Origin: Closterium sp. NIES-65
Lineage: Eukaryota > Streptophyta > Zygnematophyceae > Desmidiales > Closteriaceae
Reading direction: 5' to 3'
NCBI GenBank assembly: GCA_948144175.1
Contig: CANXME010002514.1
Coordinates: 1 to 64,000, forward strand
DNA length: 64,000 bases
How positions within the stretch are numbered: the stretch's first letter is position 1; the number at the start of each line of letters is the position of its first letter. Made by a program: the position numbers and the translations under genes. Of this stretch, positions 18,470-31,185 are shown one piece after another. Under the pieces are notes generated by a model, which was not told the origin of the DNA, did no database searches, and saw only the letters and a list, made by a program, of their open reading frames with translations.

Positions 18470-19438
18470 ACCTACTACTGCACGTCGTCGTCGCCATCGC
18501 CCACGTCGGCCAAGCGCATCTGGCCAATGGCGACAAAGCACCAGTTGAAGGCTGGATAGTGCAGCGCCTTCATCGGGAAGTCAGCCGGCTGCTCAGCGGT
18601 CGGGATGTACATCAACGACAACTTCCCGCGCTTCACCATGTGCTACAGCCAGGCCTTTAATCGCTCCATGTGCTTCACGTTGCCCGAAAACCCCATGCCC
18701 TCAGCGACTATGATCACCGACTTGTTGTCCACCCGGAGGACGGTCGGCTTCCCGGCACCCAGCTACCGGAACTCGGCGAGGAGGAAGCGAAGAAGACGTC
18801 CCTCCTTGTCGGCTTCTGTGGCCGACACGTACTCCGACTCGGTCGACGACAATGTTGCGCACTTGATGCTCTGGCTCGACCAGGAGACCGCGGCCCCTCC
18901 GTAGACAATCAGATAGCCGCCCGTGCTCATCTTGTTCTGCTTGTCACCGGCGTCTCCGGCGTCCACGTAGCCGACCAGCTCCAGCGACTCTGGTCCACCG
19001 CCGAACTCCAGGGTGGTGTGACGCGTGTAGGCGAGGCAGCGGTCGACCTCGCGCCAGTGCTGGTCGCTCCTTATCGTGAGGCCGCTCCCCAGTTTTCTGC
19101 AGGTGAGGGCAATGTCCGGCCTCGTCAACGTCGCCGCAAACTGCAGCGAGCCGACCTTCCGCCGGTACTCCTCCTCCTGTCGCTCCTGTGCCTCCTCGTC
19201 GTCGAAGGTGAGCTCGGCATAGGCATCGACTAAGACCGGCGTCTTCGGGGTGCGTCCGGTCTGCTCCTCGTCGTTAAAGTGCCTACGCAGCTTGCCGGCG
19301 TAGCCCTGCAGGTGCAGCCACAGCTACCCCGCCAACCTGTCACGGAAGATCTCCAGCCCGATGTACTTCTGCACCGACGAGATCTCACGCAGCTCACCAG
19401 CCTCTTTAGCTCCTTCAGCATCTTAGTGCTGCTGCTAG
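18470..19438 (-). pseudogene. copia-E RT C-terminus and RNase H
   Basis: The RNase H frame (19128-18763) reads MTRPDIALTCRKLGSGLT, then GYVDAGDAGDKQNKMSTGG (Asp), GGAAVSWSSQSIKCATLSST and TESEYVSATEA (Glu). In a shifted frame it continues RVDNKSVIIVAEGMGF (third Asp) and a C-terminal KRGKLSLMYIPTAEQPADF. Upstream at 19435-19130 the RT tail is visible in pieces (YIGLEIFRDRLAG, then a stop). All three RNase H acidic residues are present, but stops and frameshifts break the gene. The sequence is well diverged from copia-A, -B and -D. It ends on the right exactly where a copia-B LTR begins. Confidence 0.8.
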
Positions 19439-20010
19439 TGTTGGTGTAAGGGCCTAATAAACTCAAGCTATTAAGACTTTATCACACTTAAAACCTCTCC
19501 TCGGGGTCACCTCCAAGGGTCCTTGGGTGCCTGGTACAAGACCAGCCCCTATCCTCGGGTCCGAGTTTATAGAGAGAGGGATCAAGAGGGACTTAGTCAA
19601 AACAGCAAGAGTAGCTTGAACGTCGCGCAGCGTATCGTGCAGACCGTTGATCGGACTAAGCTGAGAATTTACTATAACGAAGCTCGCTCCAAGAGCTTTA
19701 AAATAAACCAAGTTGCCTCGCGAAAAGTTCTGCCATTACGAAGTTATGGCTCGGATAGCGTTTGCCTAGCGTTGGAGTGCTAGCGTACTAGCGTTGACTC
19801 GGGTAGCATTCCGCCGTCGCACCGCGTAGAAACAAAATTCCAGCAAGGAAGGAATTCGCTTGAATCAATTTCACTATATTCAGGTACAAACAGAGAAGGA
19901 ATAAATAGTTCTAGCTACCAAGGACCTTGGGAATGAACCTCGGAACAACCAGGGATCATCCCAAATAATTCCAAGCAACAGTACCAACCTGGCTAGACAA
20001 AAGAGCAGGT
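19439..20010 (-). repeat. copia-B LTR, truncated (U5-side 572 bp)
   Basis: Begins with the LTR tip tgttggtgtaagg at 19439, preceded by gctag. It breaks off at about 20010, where it joins internal copia-B RNase H sequence (gtgagaaagagc). The other half of the LTR is absent. Confidence 0.85.
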
Positions 20011-20645
20011 GAGAAAGAGCTTGCCTTCTCGAAGCCTCTCCCCCTTCTCTCAGCATCTCAACCCCTTTCTGCTTTACCTGTGCAGATGCGGAGTATTGAA
20101 CTCCAATGCTTGGGTGGGAGTTCAGATACTTCACCACACGCTCAGCTGCATCCACCTGCTCCTCTGATGGATTCTGCACCACCCTAGCCAGCTGCCCGAC
20201 CGAGAAAGAGATGTCAGGCCTCGTGTGAACAGCTGCATACAAGAGGCTGCCCACCAAGGACTGAAATTGCTGCTGCTCCTCAGCTTCAACCCCTTCATCC
20301 TCTGCAGCCTTTACAAGCTTGAATTCTGCAGGCAGGGGAGTTGCAACCTTGCGCTCATTCTAAATCCCATACTTCTCCCCCAGCTCCTTGATGAACTTCT
20401 CCTGGTGCAGTTTCAACCACCTGTGATCCAGATCCTGGCCATTTCAAGAGCCCCCTTGCTATCACAGAACAGCGGCGTAGCAACCTTCTGCTCCTGACCA
20501 ATCTCCTCTAACAACCTCCTCAGCCAAATTACCTCCTTCACCCCGTGGAACATTGCCATGTACTCTGACTCTACGGAAGAGAGTGCTGTCTCCGTCTGCT
20601 TCTTTGACCTCCAACTAACCGGTCCTCCCCCAACTACGCAGATGT
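20011..20645 (-). pseudogene. copia-B rearranged pol fragment, first copy of tandem duplication
   Basis: Order is scrambled relative to a normal element. 20011-20432 covers RNase H/RT tail from about KGKLFLTC back to HRWLK, then at about 20432 the sequence jumps to a later part of RNase H (DSKGALEMAR back to YICVVGGG at 20645). The join reads gatccagatc|ctggccatt. The right edge meets an exact LTR tip. The segment is nearly identical to 22246-22880. Not functional. Confidence 0.87.
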
Positions 20646-21738
20646 TGTTGGTGTTAGGGCCTAATAAATTCAAGCTATTAAGACTTTATCAAACATAAAA
20701 CCTCTCCTCGGGGTCACCTCCAAGGGTCTTTGGGTGCCTGGTACAAGACCAGCCCCTATCCTCGGGTCCGAGTTTGTAGAGAGAGGGATCAAGAGGGACT
20801 TAGTCAAAACAGCAAGAGTACCTTGAACGTCGCGCAGCGTTTCATGCAGACCGTTGATATGATTAAGCTGAGAATTTTCTATATCAAAGCTCGTTCGAAG
20901 AGCTTTAAAATGAACCAAGTTGCTATGCGAAATGTTCTGCCATTACGAAGTTATGGCTCGGACAGCGTTTGCCTAGCGTTGGAGTGCTAGCGTACTAGCG
21001 TTGACTTGGGTAGCATTTCGCCGTCGCATCGCGTAGAAAGGAAATTCCAGCAAGGAAGGAATTCGCTTGGATCAATTTCACTATATTCAGGTACAAACAG
21101 AGGAGGAATAAATAGCTCTAGCTAGCAAGGACCTTGGGAATGAACCTGGGAACAACCAGGGATGATCCCAAATAATTCCAAGCAACAGAACCAACCTGGC
21201 TGGACAAAACAGCAGGTGGTAGGTTGGTAAACAACCTCTGGTTCTGTTTTTCCAACCTGGGAAAACAACAACGAGGTTCAGGTCCTAAAAACAGAACCTG
21301 TTTCGTCTTTGCCCAACCAGCCAAAAGCTGGTTCCGCTGGTTTCCCCTGGCCCTCTAGCATGCAGATACAGACAAACAATATTCAACCTTCACCTAAATT
21401 GTACCCCTATAGTGCCTGCCCTGCTACACTATAGTCAACCAAACAAAACAGTACAATTTCGAGCTGGATAGAACTGAATCTGCGCAATCAAGTAAGCCGA
21501 ACCGCAAAGCTTCTAACTTGGGTTCCTTTGCGAGCTCGTCCTTTCTGCTTGTACTGTTCATAGCGCGTACAATGTTATGCCGAAGCGCACAATGCGCGAG
21601 TACCTGCAAATGCTTCAAGCGAAAATTGCGAAAGCAAACAAACACATGAACATTACATTCATACCCAAATGCATTTGCACACGCATACTCGTACAAACAG
21701 ACGGCAGGATGTAGTGCAATGTGAATTTGCATCCAACA
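20646..21738 (-). repeat. copia-B LTR, 1093 bp (tandem unit 1)
   Basis: Tips tgttggtgttagg ... catccaaca. On the right it is followed by aactccccctcag, the polypurine tract of the next copia-B fragment, so it acts as a 3' LTR. The left tip sits exactly in RNase H sequence (after gatgt), marking an old nested insertion whose far side is not visible. Confidence 0.88.
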
Positions 21739-22880
21739 AACTCCCCCTCAGCCGGCCGGCTGCATCCCCATCATTCCATACTAGTTCATGCTCATTCCAC
21801 TCATATGCACACAACGCCAATGAGGCTCATCCGCAAGCTTCTTGGTGAGGAAGTCTGCTGGCTGCTGGTGAGTCTTGATGTAGATCGGATTCACCGTCCC
21901 CCTCTTCACCTCCTTACGCAGCCAGTGCCACTTGATACGCATGTGCTTATTGAGCCTATGAAGCACAGTGTTCCTGGCCATTCCAAGAGCCCCCTTGCTA
22001 TTACAAAACAGCGGCGTAGCAACCTTCTGCTTCTGACCAATCTCCTCTAACAACCTCCTCAGCCAAATCACCTCCTTCACCCCGTGGAACATTGCCATGT
22101 ACTCTGACTCCACGGAACAGAGTGCTGTCTCCGTCTGCTTCTTTGACCTCCAACTAACCGGTCCTCCCCCAACTACGCAGATGTATCCTCCCACAGATGA
22201 GGAATCCTCCTTCTCAGAGGCCCATGTAGCATCGGTAAAGCAAGTGAGAAAGAGCTTGCCTTCTCGAAGCCTTTCCCCCTTCTCTCAGCACCTCAACCCC
22301 TTTCTGCTTTACCTGTGCAGATGCGGAGTATTGAACTCCAATGCTTGGGTTGGAGTTCAGATACTTCACCACACGCTCAGCTGCATCCACCTGCTCCTCT
22401 GATGGATTCTGCACCACCCTAGCCAGCTGCCCGACCGAGAAAGAGATGTCAGGCCTCGTGTGAACAGCTGCATACAAGAGGCTGCCCACCAAGGACTGAA
22501 ATTGCTGCTGCTCCTCAGCTTCAACCCCTTCATCCTCTGCAGCCTTTACAAGCTTGAATTCTGCAGGCAGGGGAGTTGCAACCTTGCGCTCATTCTAAAT
22601 CCCATCCTTCTCCCCCAGCTCCTTGATGAACTTCTCCTGGTGCAGTTTCAACCACCTGTGATCCAGATCCTGGCCATTTCAAGAGCCCCCTTGCTATCAC
22701 AAAACAGCGGCGTAGCAACCTTCTGCTCCTGACCAATCTCCTCTAACAACCTCCTCAGCCAAATTTCCTCCTTCACCCCGTGGAACATTGACATGTACTC
22801 TGACTCCACGGAAGAGAGTGCTGTCTCCGTCTGCCTCTTTGACCTCCAACTAACCGGTCCTCCCCCAACTACGCAGATGT
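21739..22880 (-). pseudogene. copia-B RNase H/RT fragment, second unit
   Basis: From the polypurine tract, the family C-terminus (GMSMN) at 21781 and RNase H with CNSKGALGMARNT (the usual Asp of DSKGAL is Asn here, a loss of a catalytic residue), through TDATWAS and frameshift(s) near 22270, to the RT tail. At about 22667 it makes the same jump as unit 1 (to DSKGALEMAR) and ends at the LTR tip at 22881. Confidence 0.85.
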
Positions 22881-23973
22881 TGTTGGTGTTAGGGCCTAAT
22901 AAATTCAAGCTATTAAGACTTTATCAAACTTAAAATCTCTCCTCGGGGTCACCTCCAAGGGTCTTTGGGTGCCTGGTACAAGACCAGCCCCTATCCTCGG
23001 GTCCGAATTTGTAGAGAGAGGGATCAAGAGGGACTTAGTCAAAACAGCAAGAGTACCTTGAACGTCGCGCAGTGTATTGTGCAGACCGTTGATCGGATTA
23101 AGCTGAGAATTTACTATATCGAAGCTCGCTCCAAGAGCTTTAAAATGAACCAAGTTGCCTCGCGAAAAGTTCTGACATTACGAAGTTATGGCTTGGACAG
23201 CGTTTGCCTAGTGCTGAAGTGCTAGCGTACTAGCGTTGACTCAGGTAGCATTCCGCCGTCGCACCGCGTAGAAACGAGATTCCAGGAAGGGAGGAATTCG
23301 CTTGAATCAAATTGACTATATTCAGGTACAACCAGAGATGGAAAAAATAGTTCTAGCTAGCAAGGACCTTGGGAATCAACCTGGGAACAACCAGGGATGA
23401 TCCCAAATAATTCCAAGCAACAGAACCAACCTAGCTGGACAAAATAGCAGGTGGTAGGTTGGTAAACAACCTCTGGTTCTGTTTTTCCAACCTGGGAAAA
23501 CAACAACCAGGTTCAGGTCCTAAAAACAGAACCTGTTTTGTCTTTGCCCAACCAGCCAAATGCTGGTTCCGCTGGTTTCCCCTGGCCCTGTAGCATGCAG
23601 ATACAGACAAACAACATCCAACCTTCACCTAAATTGTACCCCTATAGTGCCTGCTCTGCTACACTATAGTCAACCAAACAAAACAGTACAATTTCGAGTT
23701 GGATAGAACTGAATCTGCGCAATCAAGTGAGCCGAACCGCAAAGCATCCATCTTGGGTTCCTTTGCGAGCTCGTCCTTTCTGCTTGTACTGTTCATAGCG
23801 CGTACAATGTTGTGCCGAAGCGCACATTATGCGAGTACCTGCAAATGCTTCAAGCGAAAATTGCGAAAGCAAACAAACAGAGGAACATACCATTCACACG
23901 CAAATGCATTCGCACACGCATACTCGTACAAACAGACGGCAGGATGTAGTGCAATGTGAATTTGCATCCAACA
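22881..23973 (-). repeat. copia-B LTR, 1093 bp (tandem unit 2; 3' LTR of B3)
   Basis: Tips tgttggtgttagg ... catccaaca, then tactccccctcag (polypurine tract). It forms the 3' LTR of the interrupted element B3, whose body continues at 23974-25653 and 31186-34010. Confidence 0.88.
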
Positions 23974-25653
23974 TACTCCCCCTCAGCCTGCTGGCTGCAT
24001 TTCCATCATTCCATGCTAGTTCATGCTCATTCCACTCATGCGCACACAATGCCAATGAGGCTCATCCGCAAGCCTCTTGGTGAGGAAGTCTGCTGGCTGC
24101 TGGTGAGTCTTGATGTAGATCGGATTCACCGTCCCCCTCTTCACCTCCTTATGCAGCCAGTGCCACTTGATACGCATGTGCTTATTGAGCCCATGAAGCA
24201 CAGCGTTCCTGGCCATTCCAAGAGCCCCCTTGCTATCACAAAACAGCGGCGTAGCAACCTTTGGCTCCTGACCAATCTCCTCTAACAACCTCCTCAGCCA
24301 AATCACCTCCTTCACCCCGTGGAACATTGCCATGTACTCTGACTCCACGGAAGAGAGTGCTGTCTCCGTCTGCTTCTTTGACCTCCAACTAACCGGTCCT
24401 CCCCCAACTACGCAGATGTATCCTCCCACAGATGAGAAATCCTCCTTCTCAGAGGCCCAAGTTGCATCGGAAAAGCAAATGAGAAAGAGCTTGCCTTCTC
24501 CAAGCCTCTCCCCCTTCTCTTTCAGCACCTCAACCCCTTTCTGCTTCACCTGTGCAGATGCGGAGTATTGAACTCCAATGCTTGGGTGAGAGTTCAGATA
24601 CTTCACCACACGCTCAGCTGCATCCACCTGCTCCTCTGATAGATTCTGCACCACCCTAGCTAGCTGCCCAACCGAGAAAGAATGTCAGGCCTTGTTTGAA
24701 CAGCTGCATACAAGAGGCTGCCCACCAAGGACTGGAATTGCTGCTGCTCCTCAGCTTCAACCCCTTCATCCTCTGCAGCTTTCACAAGCTTGAATTCTGC
24801 TGGCAGGGGAGTTGCAACCTTGCGCTCATTCTCAATCCCATACTTCTCCCCCAGCTCCTTGATGAACTTCTCTTGGTGCTATTTCAACCACCTGTGATCT
24901 GGATCCTTCTCCACATGCATCCCGAGGTAGTATTTTACCTCCCCAAGGTTCTTGCACTTGAAGTTCTCCATCAGCTGCTGCTGCACTTTCTGGATCTCCT
25001 TCATGCTGCTGCTGAAGAGAAGAATATCGTCCACGTAGACCAGAAACAACACCAGCTTCTCCCCCTCCCCCTTGAGAAAGAGGCTCTCATCACAGCTGCT
25101 GGTCCTGAATCCCATCTCCTCTAAAACAGCTGCCAACTTCTGGTACCAGCAGCGTGGCGCCTGCTTCAAGCCGTAGATGGACTTTTTCAGCTTACACACC
25201 CTGCCCATACCATCCTCATACCCAGGCGGCTGCGTCATGAACACCTCCTCCTCTAAAATCCCGTTGAGGAATGCCGTTGATATGTCCATCTGGATAATGA
25301 ACTTCCCACCAACGGCTGCATTCTTGTAGATGGTGACCTGCCCCTTGTCGTCAGTCTTGATCCTTAGCACCCACTTGCATTGTACCGCTTTCTTTCCCTC
25401 AGGCAGCACCACTAGTTCCCAAGTCCCATTCTCCAGCAAGCTCTGGTACTCAGCATCCCTAGAAGCCAGCCATTTGTATCTGGTCCAGCTAATGCCTCCT
25501 CCATGCTAGCTGGTTCCTCTGGTGCAGGGGCAAGAAAAAAGTACGCAGGCTCATCCTCCTCATCCGGGTCATAGCCATGCGGTAGAATCAGCAATGCCTC
25601 CTCGGTCCCAAGCTACTGCTCCGCTACATCAGCTCCTGCAGTCAGCTTCTTAG
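23974..25653 (-). pseudogene. copia-B B3 RT and RNase H
   Basis: RNase H at 24654-24016 keeps the three acidic positions (SDATWAS, ESEYMA, CDSKGALGMA). RT at 25439-24879 has DISTAFLNG and YVDDILLF. Damage includes a missing base at about 24679 (agaatgtc for agagatgtc), a TAG near 24882, a deletion at about 25322 removing sequence between the RT N-terminus and DISTAFLNG, and a frameshift at about 25482. The left end has the polypurine tract. The gene is cut at 25653 by insertion of the next element; its continuation starts at 31186. Confidence 0.87.
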
Positions 25654-26742
25654 TGTTGGTGTAAGGGCCTAATAAAGTCAAGCTATTAAGACTTTATCAA
25701 ACTTTAAACCTCTCCTCGGGGTCACCTCCAAGGGTCCTTGGGTGCATAGTACAAGACCAGCCCCTATCCTTGGGTCCGAGTTTGTAGAGAGAGGGATCAA
25801 GAGAGAATTAGTCAAAACAGCAAGAGTACCTTGAACGTCGCGCAGCGTATCGTGAAGACCGTTGATCAGATTAAGCTGAGAATTTACTATATCGAAGCTC
25901 GCTCCAAGAGCTTTAAAATGAACCAAGTTGCCTCGCGAAAAGTTCTGCCATTACGAAGTTATGGCTCGGACAGCGTTTGCCTAGCATTGGAGTGCTAGCG
26001 TACTAGCGTTGACTCGGGTAGCATTCCGCCGTCGCCGTAGAAAGGAAATTCCAGCAAGGAAGGAATTCGCTTGAATCAATTTCACTATATTCGGGTACAA
26101 ACAGAGAAGGAATAAATAGCTCTAGATAGCAAGGACATTGGGAATGAACCTGGGAACAACCAGGGATGATCCCAAAAAATTCCAAGCAATAGAACCAACC
26201 TGGCTGGACAAAATAGCAGGTGGTAGGGTGGTAAACAACCTCTGGTTCTGTTTTTCCAACCTGGGAAAACAACAACCAGGTTCAGGTCCTAAAAACAGAA
26301 CCTGTTTTGTCTTTGCCCAACCAGCCAAATGCTGGTTCCGCTGGTTTCCCCTGGCCCTGTAGCATGCAGATACAGACAAACAACATCCAACCTTCACCTA
26401 AATTGTCCCCCTATAGTGCCTGCCCTGCTACACTATAGTCAACCAAACAAATCAGTACAATTTCGAGTTGGATAGAACTGAATCTGCGCAATCAAGTAAG
26501 CCGAACCGCAAAGCTTCCATCTTGGGTTCCTTTGCGAGCTCGTCCTTTCTGCTTGTACTGTTCATAGCGCGTACAATGTTGTGCCGAAGCGCACATTGTG
26601 CGAGTACCTGCAAATGCTTCAAGCGAAAATTGCGAAAGCAAACAAACACACGAACATACTATTCACATGCAAATGCATTCGCACACGCATACTCGTACAA
26701 ACAGACGGCACGATGTCGTGCCATTTGAATTTGCACCCAACA
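25654..26742 (-). repeat. copia-B 3' LTR of the nested element, 1089 bp
   Basis: Tips tgttggtgtaagg ... cacccaaca, followed by cactccccctcag. A few bases are missing compared with other LTRs, for example gtcgccgtag for gtcgcaccgcgtag near 26034. Confidence 0.9.
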
Positions 26743-29700
26743 CACTCCCCCTCAGCCTGCCGGCTGCATTTCCATCATTCCATGCTAGTTCATGCTCATT
26801 CCACTCATGCGCACACAACGCCAATGAGGCTCATCCGCAAGCCTCTTGGTAAGGAAGTCTGCTGGCTGCTGGTGAGTCTTGATGTAGATCGGATTCACCG
26901 TCCCCCTCTTCACCTCCTTACGCAGCCAGTGCCACTTGATACGCATATGCTTATTGAGCCCATGAAGCACAGCGTTCCTGGCCATTTCAAGAGCCCCCTT
27001 GCTATCACAGAACAACGGCGTAGCAACCTTGAGAAAGAGGCTCTCATCACAGCTGCTGGTCCTGAATCCCATCTACTCTAAAACAGCTGCCAACTTCTGG
27101 TACCAGCAGCGTGGCGCCTGCTTCAAGCCGTAGATGGACTTTTTCAGCTTGCACACCCTGCCCGTACCATCCTCATACCCAGGTGGCTGCGTCATGTACA
27201 CATCTTCCTCTAAAATACCATTCAGGAATGCCGTTGATATATCCATCTGAATGATGAATTTCCCACTAACGGTTGCATCTGCCAACAAGACACGGAGGGT
27301 AGGGGGTTTGGCAGTGGGAGCAAAGATCTCATAAAAGTCCTGCTTATCCTTCTGCATAAACCCCTTAGCCACCAGCCTATTCTTGTAGATGGTGACCTGT
27401 CCCTTGTCATCGGCCTTGATCCTTAGCACCCACTTGCATTTTACTGCTTTCTGCATAGTGATCTGCTCCATTTGCTGGGACACCCTGGCCTCCGGCTGTT
27501 TCTCCCAGCTCCCATACATCATGCCCTCAACAAACTTCACATCTCTGCTGTCAAACAACACACCCTTGGAAGGCTCCCACAGCAGCCATCCCTTGCTCTC
27601 AACAGCCAGCCCCAAATGCACACACCAGATTGCACTCGCCCCCAACTTACTGCGGTAGGTCTTGGGGATGTGGGCGACTGCCATGCAACCGAACACCCTC
27701 AGCATGTCCACCGGCGGCTTCCTCCCAAGCCACCTCTCCAACGGCACCCACGAGTCATCCCCAACCTATGTGAGTACCCTGTTTCTAGCGACGGTAGCGT
27801 GCCGAACAGCATGGGGCCACATCAAGTTGCCCAGCCCAGATTCTATGAGCACGCCCTAGCTGTCTCCAGAATTGTCCGGTTCGCCCGTTCTGCTACACCG
27901 TTGGACTGTGGGGTGTAAGCCGTCGTCAGCTCCCTCTGGATGCCCTGCTTCTTGAGCCAGGCCGTCATCTCAGCTCCAAGGAACTCACCACCCCGATCTG
28001 TCCTAATCCACTTCACCACACATCCCGCTTGCTTCTGCACAAACGGCAGCCAATCGTCCCGAATCGTGGAAGCGGCGTGATCTTTCTGCTTCAGCGGATA
28101 CACCCACATTAGCCTGCTCCAGTCATCCACTATGCTTAGGAAGTACCGCTCCTCCTTGTGCCCTTGCACCGGCAGCGGCCCCACCAAGTCCATGTGGACC
28201 AGCTCCAACGGCTTTTTGCTCCTGCCAGCCACACTATGGAAGGGGAAACGGGTGAACTTTGAAAGGAGGCAAATTTCACAGTTATCATCGGGTGGTTGTC
28301 CGTTCAGCTTCAAGCCCTTAACGGCTCCATCCTTCTCCAGCTGCTTCAGCAAAGGCATTGCCACATGCCCCAAACGTCGGTGTGCCGTTGCCCAATCCGT
28401 CTCCCCAGATCTGGCCGACACTTTCACACCAACCCCTCCAACGGCGTTGCACTCCCCCTGGGATGCAGACCCCTCTCCAGCCTGCCCCCCACCGTGCCAC
28501 GCCAGCGCCGGCAGCTGCCACATAGATCTGTACACGTCCGTGCTCTCGTGCAGATCCCAAAGCCCCCGATTGCCCAGCTTCCCTTTATAAGTGCGAGCCC
28601 CATCCGTGTTGGTGTTCACCCCAGCCTTGCCAAGCTTACGGAGGGAGATAAGGTTGGCCTTCAGGTCGGGGACGAGGAGAACGTCGTGCAGCACCATCGG
28701 CTTGCCATCCGCTCCCTTAAACGCACCTCGTCCCGCACCAGCCACCTTCAACATGTGTCCAGAGGCAGAGCACACCTCGTTAATCGGTGCAGCGCGTACG
28801 TCGTCCACCAGGTCCTTGCGCGGCGTTATTGTCCAAGCAGCGCCTGTGTCCAACACCCAATAGTCCAGGGGGTGCAGCTCTGCTCCAACCTTAGCAGATC
28901 CGTCTCCTTGTTCCCCCTTGTCTCCCACATGGAAGAATTGGCCCGCGGTGCGCTTCTTCTTCTTCTCCGCACCGCCGTTGCCCTTCGGGTTGTTGTCGGG
29001 CGAATCAGCGACCATGTTGGCGCTTTTTTTCTGTTCCTCCGCGCGCCGCCATCCTGGTGACGATTCTGGGGGGTCCATCCATCGGGTTTCTTATAGCACA
29101 AAAACCAGGGGTGCTCTTCCTTCTCACAATACCAGCAACTCCCTTTCATTTTGCCACCAGCACCCGACTTGCCCCCACGTCCAGATTTCGCACCGCGACC
29201 CCAACCGGTACCTTCTTGTTGGTCGTTGGAGTCGTCGTCCTTCTTTGCACCGCGTCCAGCACCACCGAAGCCACGTCCTTTGCCACGTCGGCTCCCTTGC
29301 ATCCCGTAGCCGCTGCTGCCTTCGTCTCCACCCCTCAGTTGGCGGCGACGGAAGTCCTCCTCCAGAATCTTAGTCCGCACCTACTCTAGCGTCCACAAGC
29401 TCTGGTTCTGCGGCAGGCTCAATCCGCTCGTGAACTGAAGCCACGATTCCGGCAGCAGCGAGAGCATCTTCAGGCACTTGGTCTGCTCCGGGTAGGTGAT
29501 CCCCGCGATCGCCAGCTTCGCGTAGAGATCACGCATCTTGTCCAGGATGGGTTGTACCGGCTCTCCCTCGCTTAGGCGCAACGCGGACAGCTCCCTCTCC
29601 ATCATGAGCGTCGCAGCGACGGAGGTAGGGGCGTGCAGCTCCTTCAACACCGTCCGCGCCTTCGGACCGCACTCAACCTCCGGCAGCAGGTGCATGACAT

Positions 29701-30040
29701 GGTGACGCTGGTTCAGCTCCAAACTCTGCGACATCAAATAGTAGCCAGCCGAGGCGCGCTCGTCCCAATCTTTCTGAAGGGCGGGGTCACTCGGTCTAGG
29801 CTCCTCCCCAATCATTAGTTTCAGCAAACCGATCTGACGGAAATAAAGTTGCATTTTCCAGGCCCAATCATCATAGCCCTCACCATTGAACTTCTCCACG
29901 GTGAAGTTTTTCAGCACCTCCTTGATCAGCGAGCCCTGGCTTGTTCGCGCTCCCCTTGGCGCAGAAACACCAGAATCTTGGCTGCCGCTACGATCTTGGG
30001 CTGACGATTCACCGGCTACCGCCGAGGTGTTGCCCGCCAT
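26743..30040 (-). pseudogene. copia-B gag-pol of the nested element (internal deletions)
   Basis: Gag ATG at 30040. Gag continues to about 29381, with frame changes before the zinc knuckle and protease (DTGAAWTITPRKDL) at about 28860, integrase with HMDLVGP, TDRGGEF and NGVAERANR, then a frame break at about 27845. Two large deletions are clear: between QQMEQITMQ and KAVKCKWVL (about 27458), which removes most of the acidic linker, and between DESLFLK and VATPLFCDSKGAL (about 27032), which removes the YVDD motif and the first half of RNase H. This copy cannot reverse transcribe. Confidence 0.87.
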
Positions 30041-30071
30041 ATCTACCTATAACGAGGATCACTATAACGCA

Positions 30072-30083
30072 GCTCTGAAACCA
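30072..30083 (-). promoter_or_regulatory. copia-B PBS with one change
   Basis: The minus strand reads TGGTTTCAGAGC instead of TGGTATCAGAGC. Confidence 0.85.
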
Positions 30084-30086
30084 GCT

Positions 30087-31180
30087 TGTTGGTGTAAAGG
30101 CCTAATAAACTCAAGCTATTAAGACTTTATCAAACTTAAAACCTCTCCTCGGGGTCACCTCCAAGGCTCTTTGGGTGCCTGGTACAAGACCAGCCCGTAT
30201 CCTCGGGTCCGAGTTTCTAGAGAGAGGGATCAAGAGAGACATAGTCAAAACAGCAAGAGTACCTTCAACGTCGCGCAGCGTATCGTGCAGACCATTGATC
30301 GGATAAAAGCTGAGAATTTACTATATCAAAGCTCGCTCCAAGATCTTTAAAATGAACCAAGTTGCCTCGCGAAAAGTTCTGCCATTACGAAGTTATGGCT
30401 CGGACAGCGTTTGCCTAGCGTTGGAGTGCTAGCGTACTAGCGTTGACTCAGGTAGCATTCCGCCGTCGCACCACGTAGAAAGGAAATTCCAGTAAGGAAG
30501 GAATTCGCTTGAATCAATTTCACTATATTCAGGTACAAACAGAGAAGGAATAAATAGCTCTAGCTAGCAAGGACCTTGGGAATCAACCTGGGAACAACCA
30601 GGGATGATCCCAAATAATTCCAAGCAATAGAACCAACCTGGCTGGACAAAACAGCAGGTGGTAGGTTGGTAAACAACCTCTGGTTCTGTTTTTCGAACCT
30701 GGGAAAACAACAACCAGGTTCAGGTCCTAAAAACCGAACCTGTTTTGTCTTTGCCCAACCAGCCAAATGCTGGTTCCGCTGGTTTCCCCTGGCCCTGTAG
30801 CATGCAGATACAGACAAACAACATCCAACCTTCACATAAATTGTACCCCTATAGTGCCTGCCCTGCTACACTATAGTCGACCAAACAAATCAGTACAATT
30901 TTGAGTTGGATAGAACTGAATCTGCGCAATCTAGTAAGCCGAACCGCAAAGCTTCCATCTTGGGTTCCTTTGCAAGCTCGTCCTTTCTGCTTGTACTGTT
31001 CATAGCGCGTACAATGTTGTGCCGAAGCGCACATTGTGCGAGTACCTGCAAATGGTTCAAGCGAAAATTGCGAAAGCAAACAAACACACGAACATACAAT
31101 TCTCACGCAAATGCATTCGCACACGCATACTCGTACAAACAGACGGCAGGATGTCGTGAAATTTGAATTTGCACCCAACA
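30087..31180 (-). repeat. copia-B 5' LTR of the nested element, 1094 bp
   Basis: Tips tgttggtgtaaagg ... cacccaaca. It pairs with 25654-26742 as the two LTRs of one insertion. Scattered differences between the two suggest an older insertion than B6. Confidence 0.9.
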
Positions 31181-31185
31181 TCTAG

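Larger units (their letters stand above)
20011..24480. repeat. 2235-bp tandem duplication (20011-22245 and 22246-24480)
   Basis: The two units share the same scrambled RNase H/RT join, the same LTR insertion point (gcagatgt|TGTTGG at 20646 and 22881, exactly 2235 apart), and the following LTR and RNase H. Both units begin at gtgagaaagagcttgcc. The pol pieces match almost perfectly, while the two LTRs differ at several positions, so the units are not uniformly young. Confidence 0.8.
25654..31180 (-). mobile_element. Nested copia-B element with both LTRs (inside B3)
   Basis: 3' LTR 25654-26742, internal-deleted gag-pol 26743-30040, PBS 30072-30083, 5' LTR 30087-31180. The left flank is cttag (25649-25653) and the right flank tctag (31181-31185), after which the interrupted B3 linker resumes (tagccatacg). 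Intact copies read agcttcttagtagccatacg at this place, so the element clearly inserted there. The 5-bp target duplication now matches at three of five positions. Confidence 0.88.
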
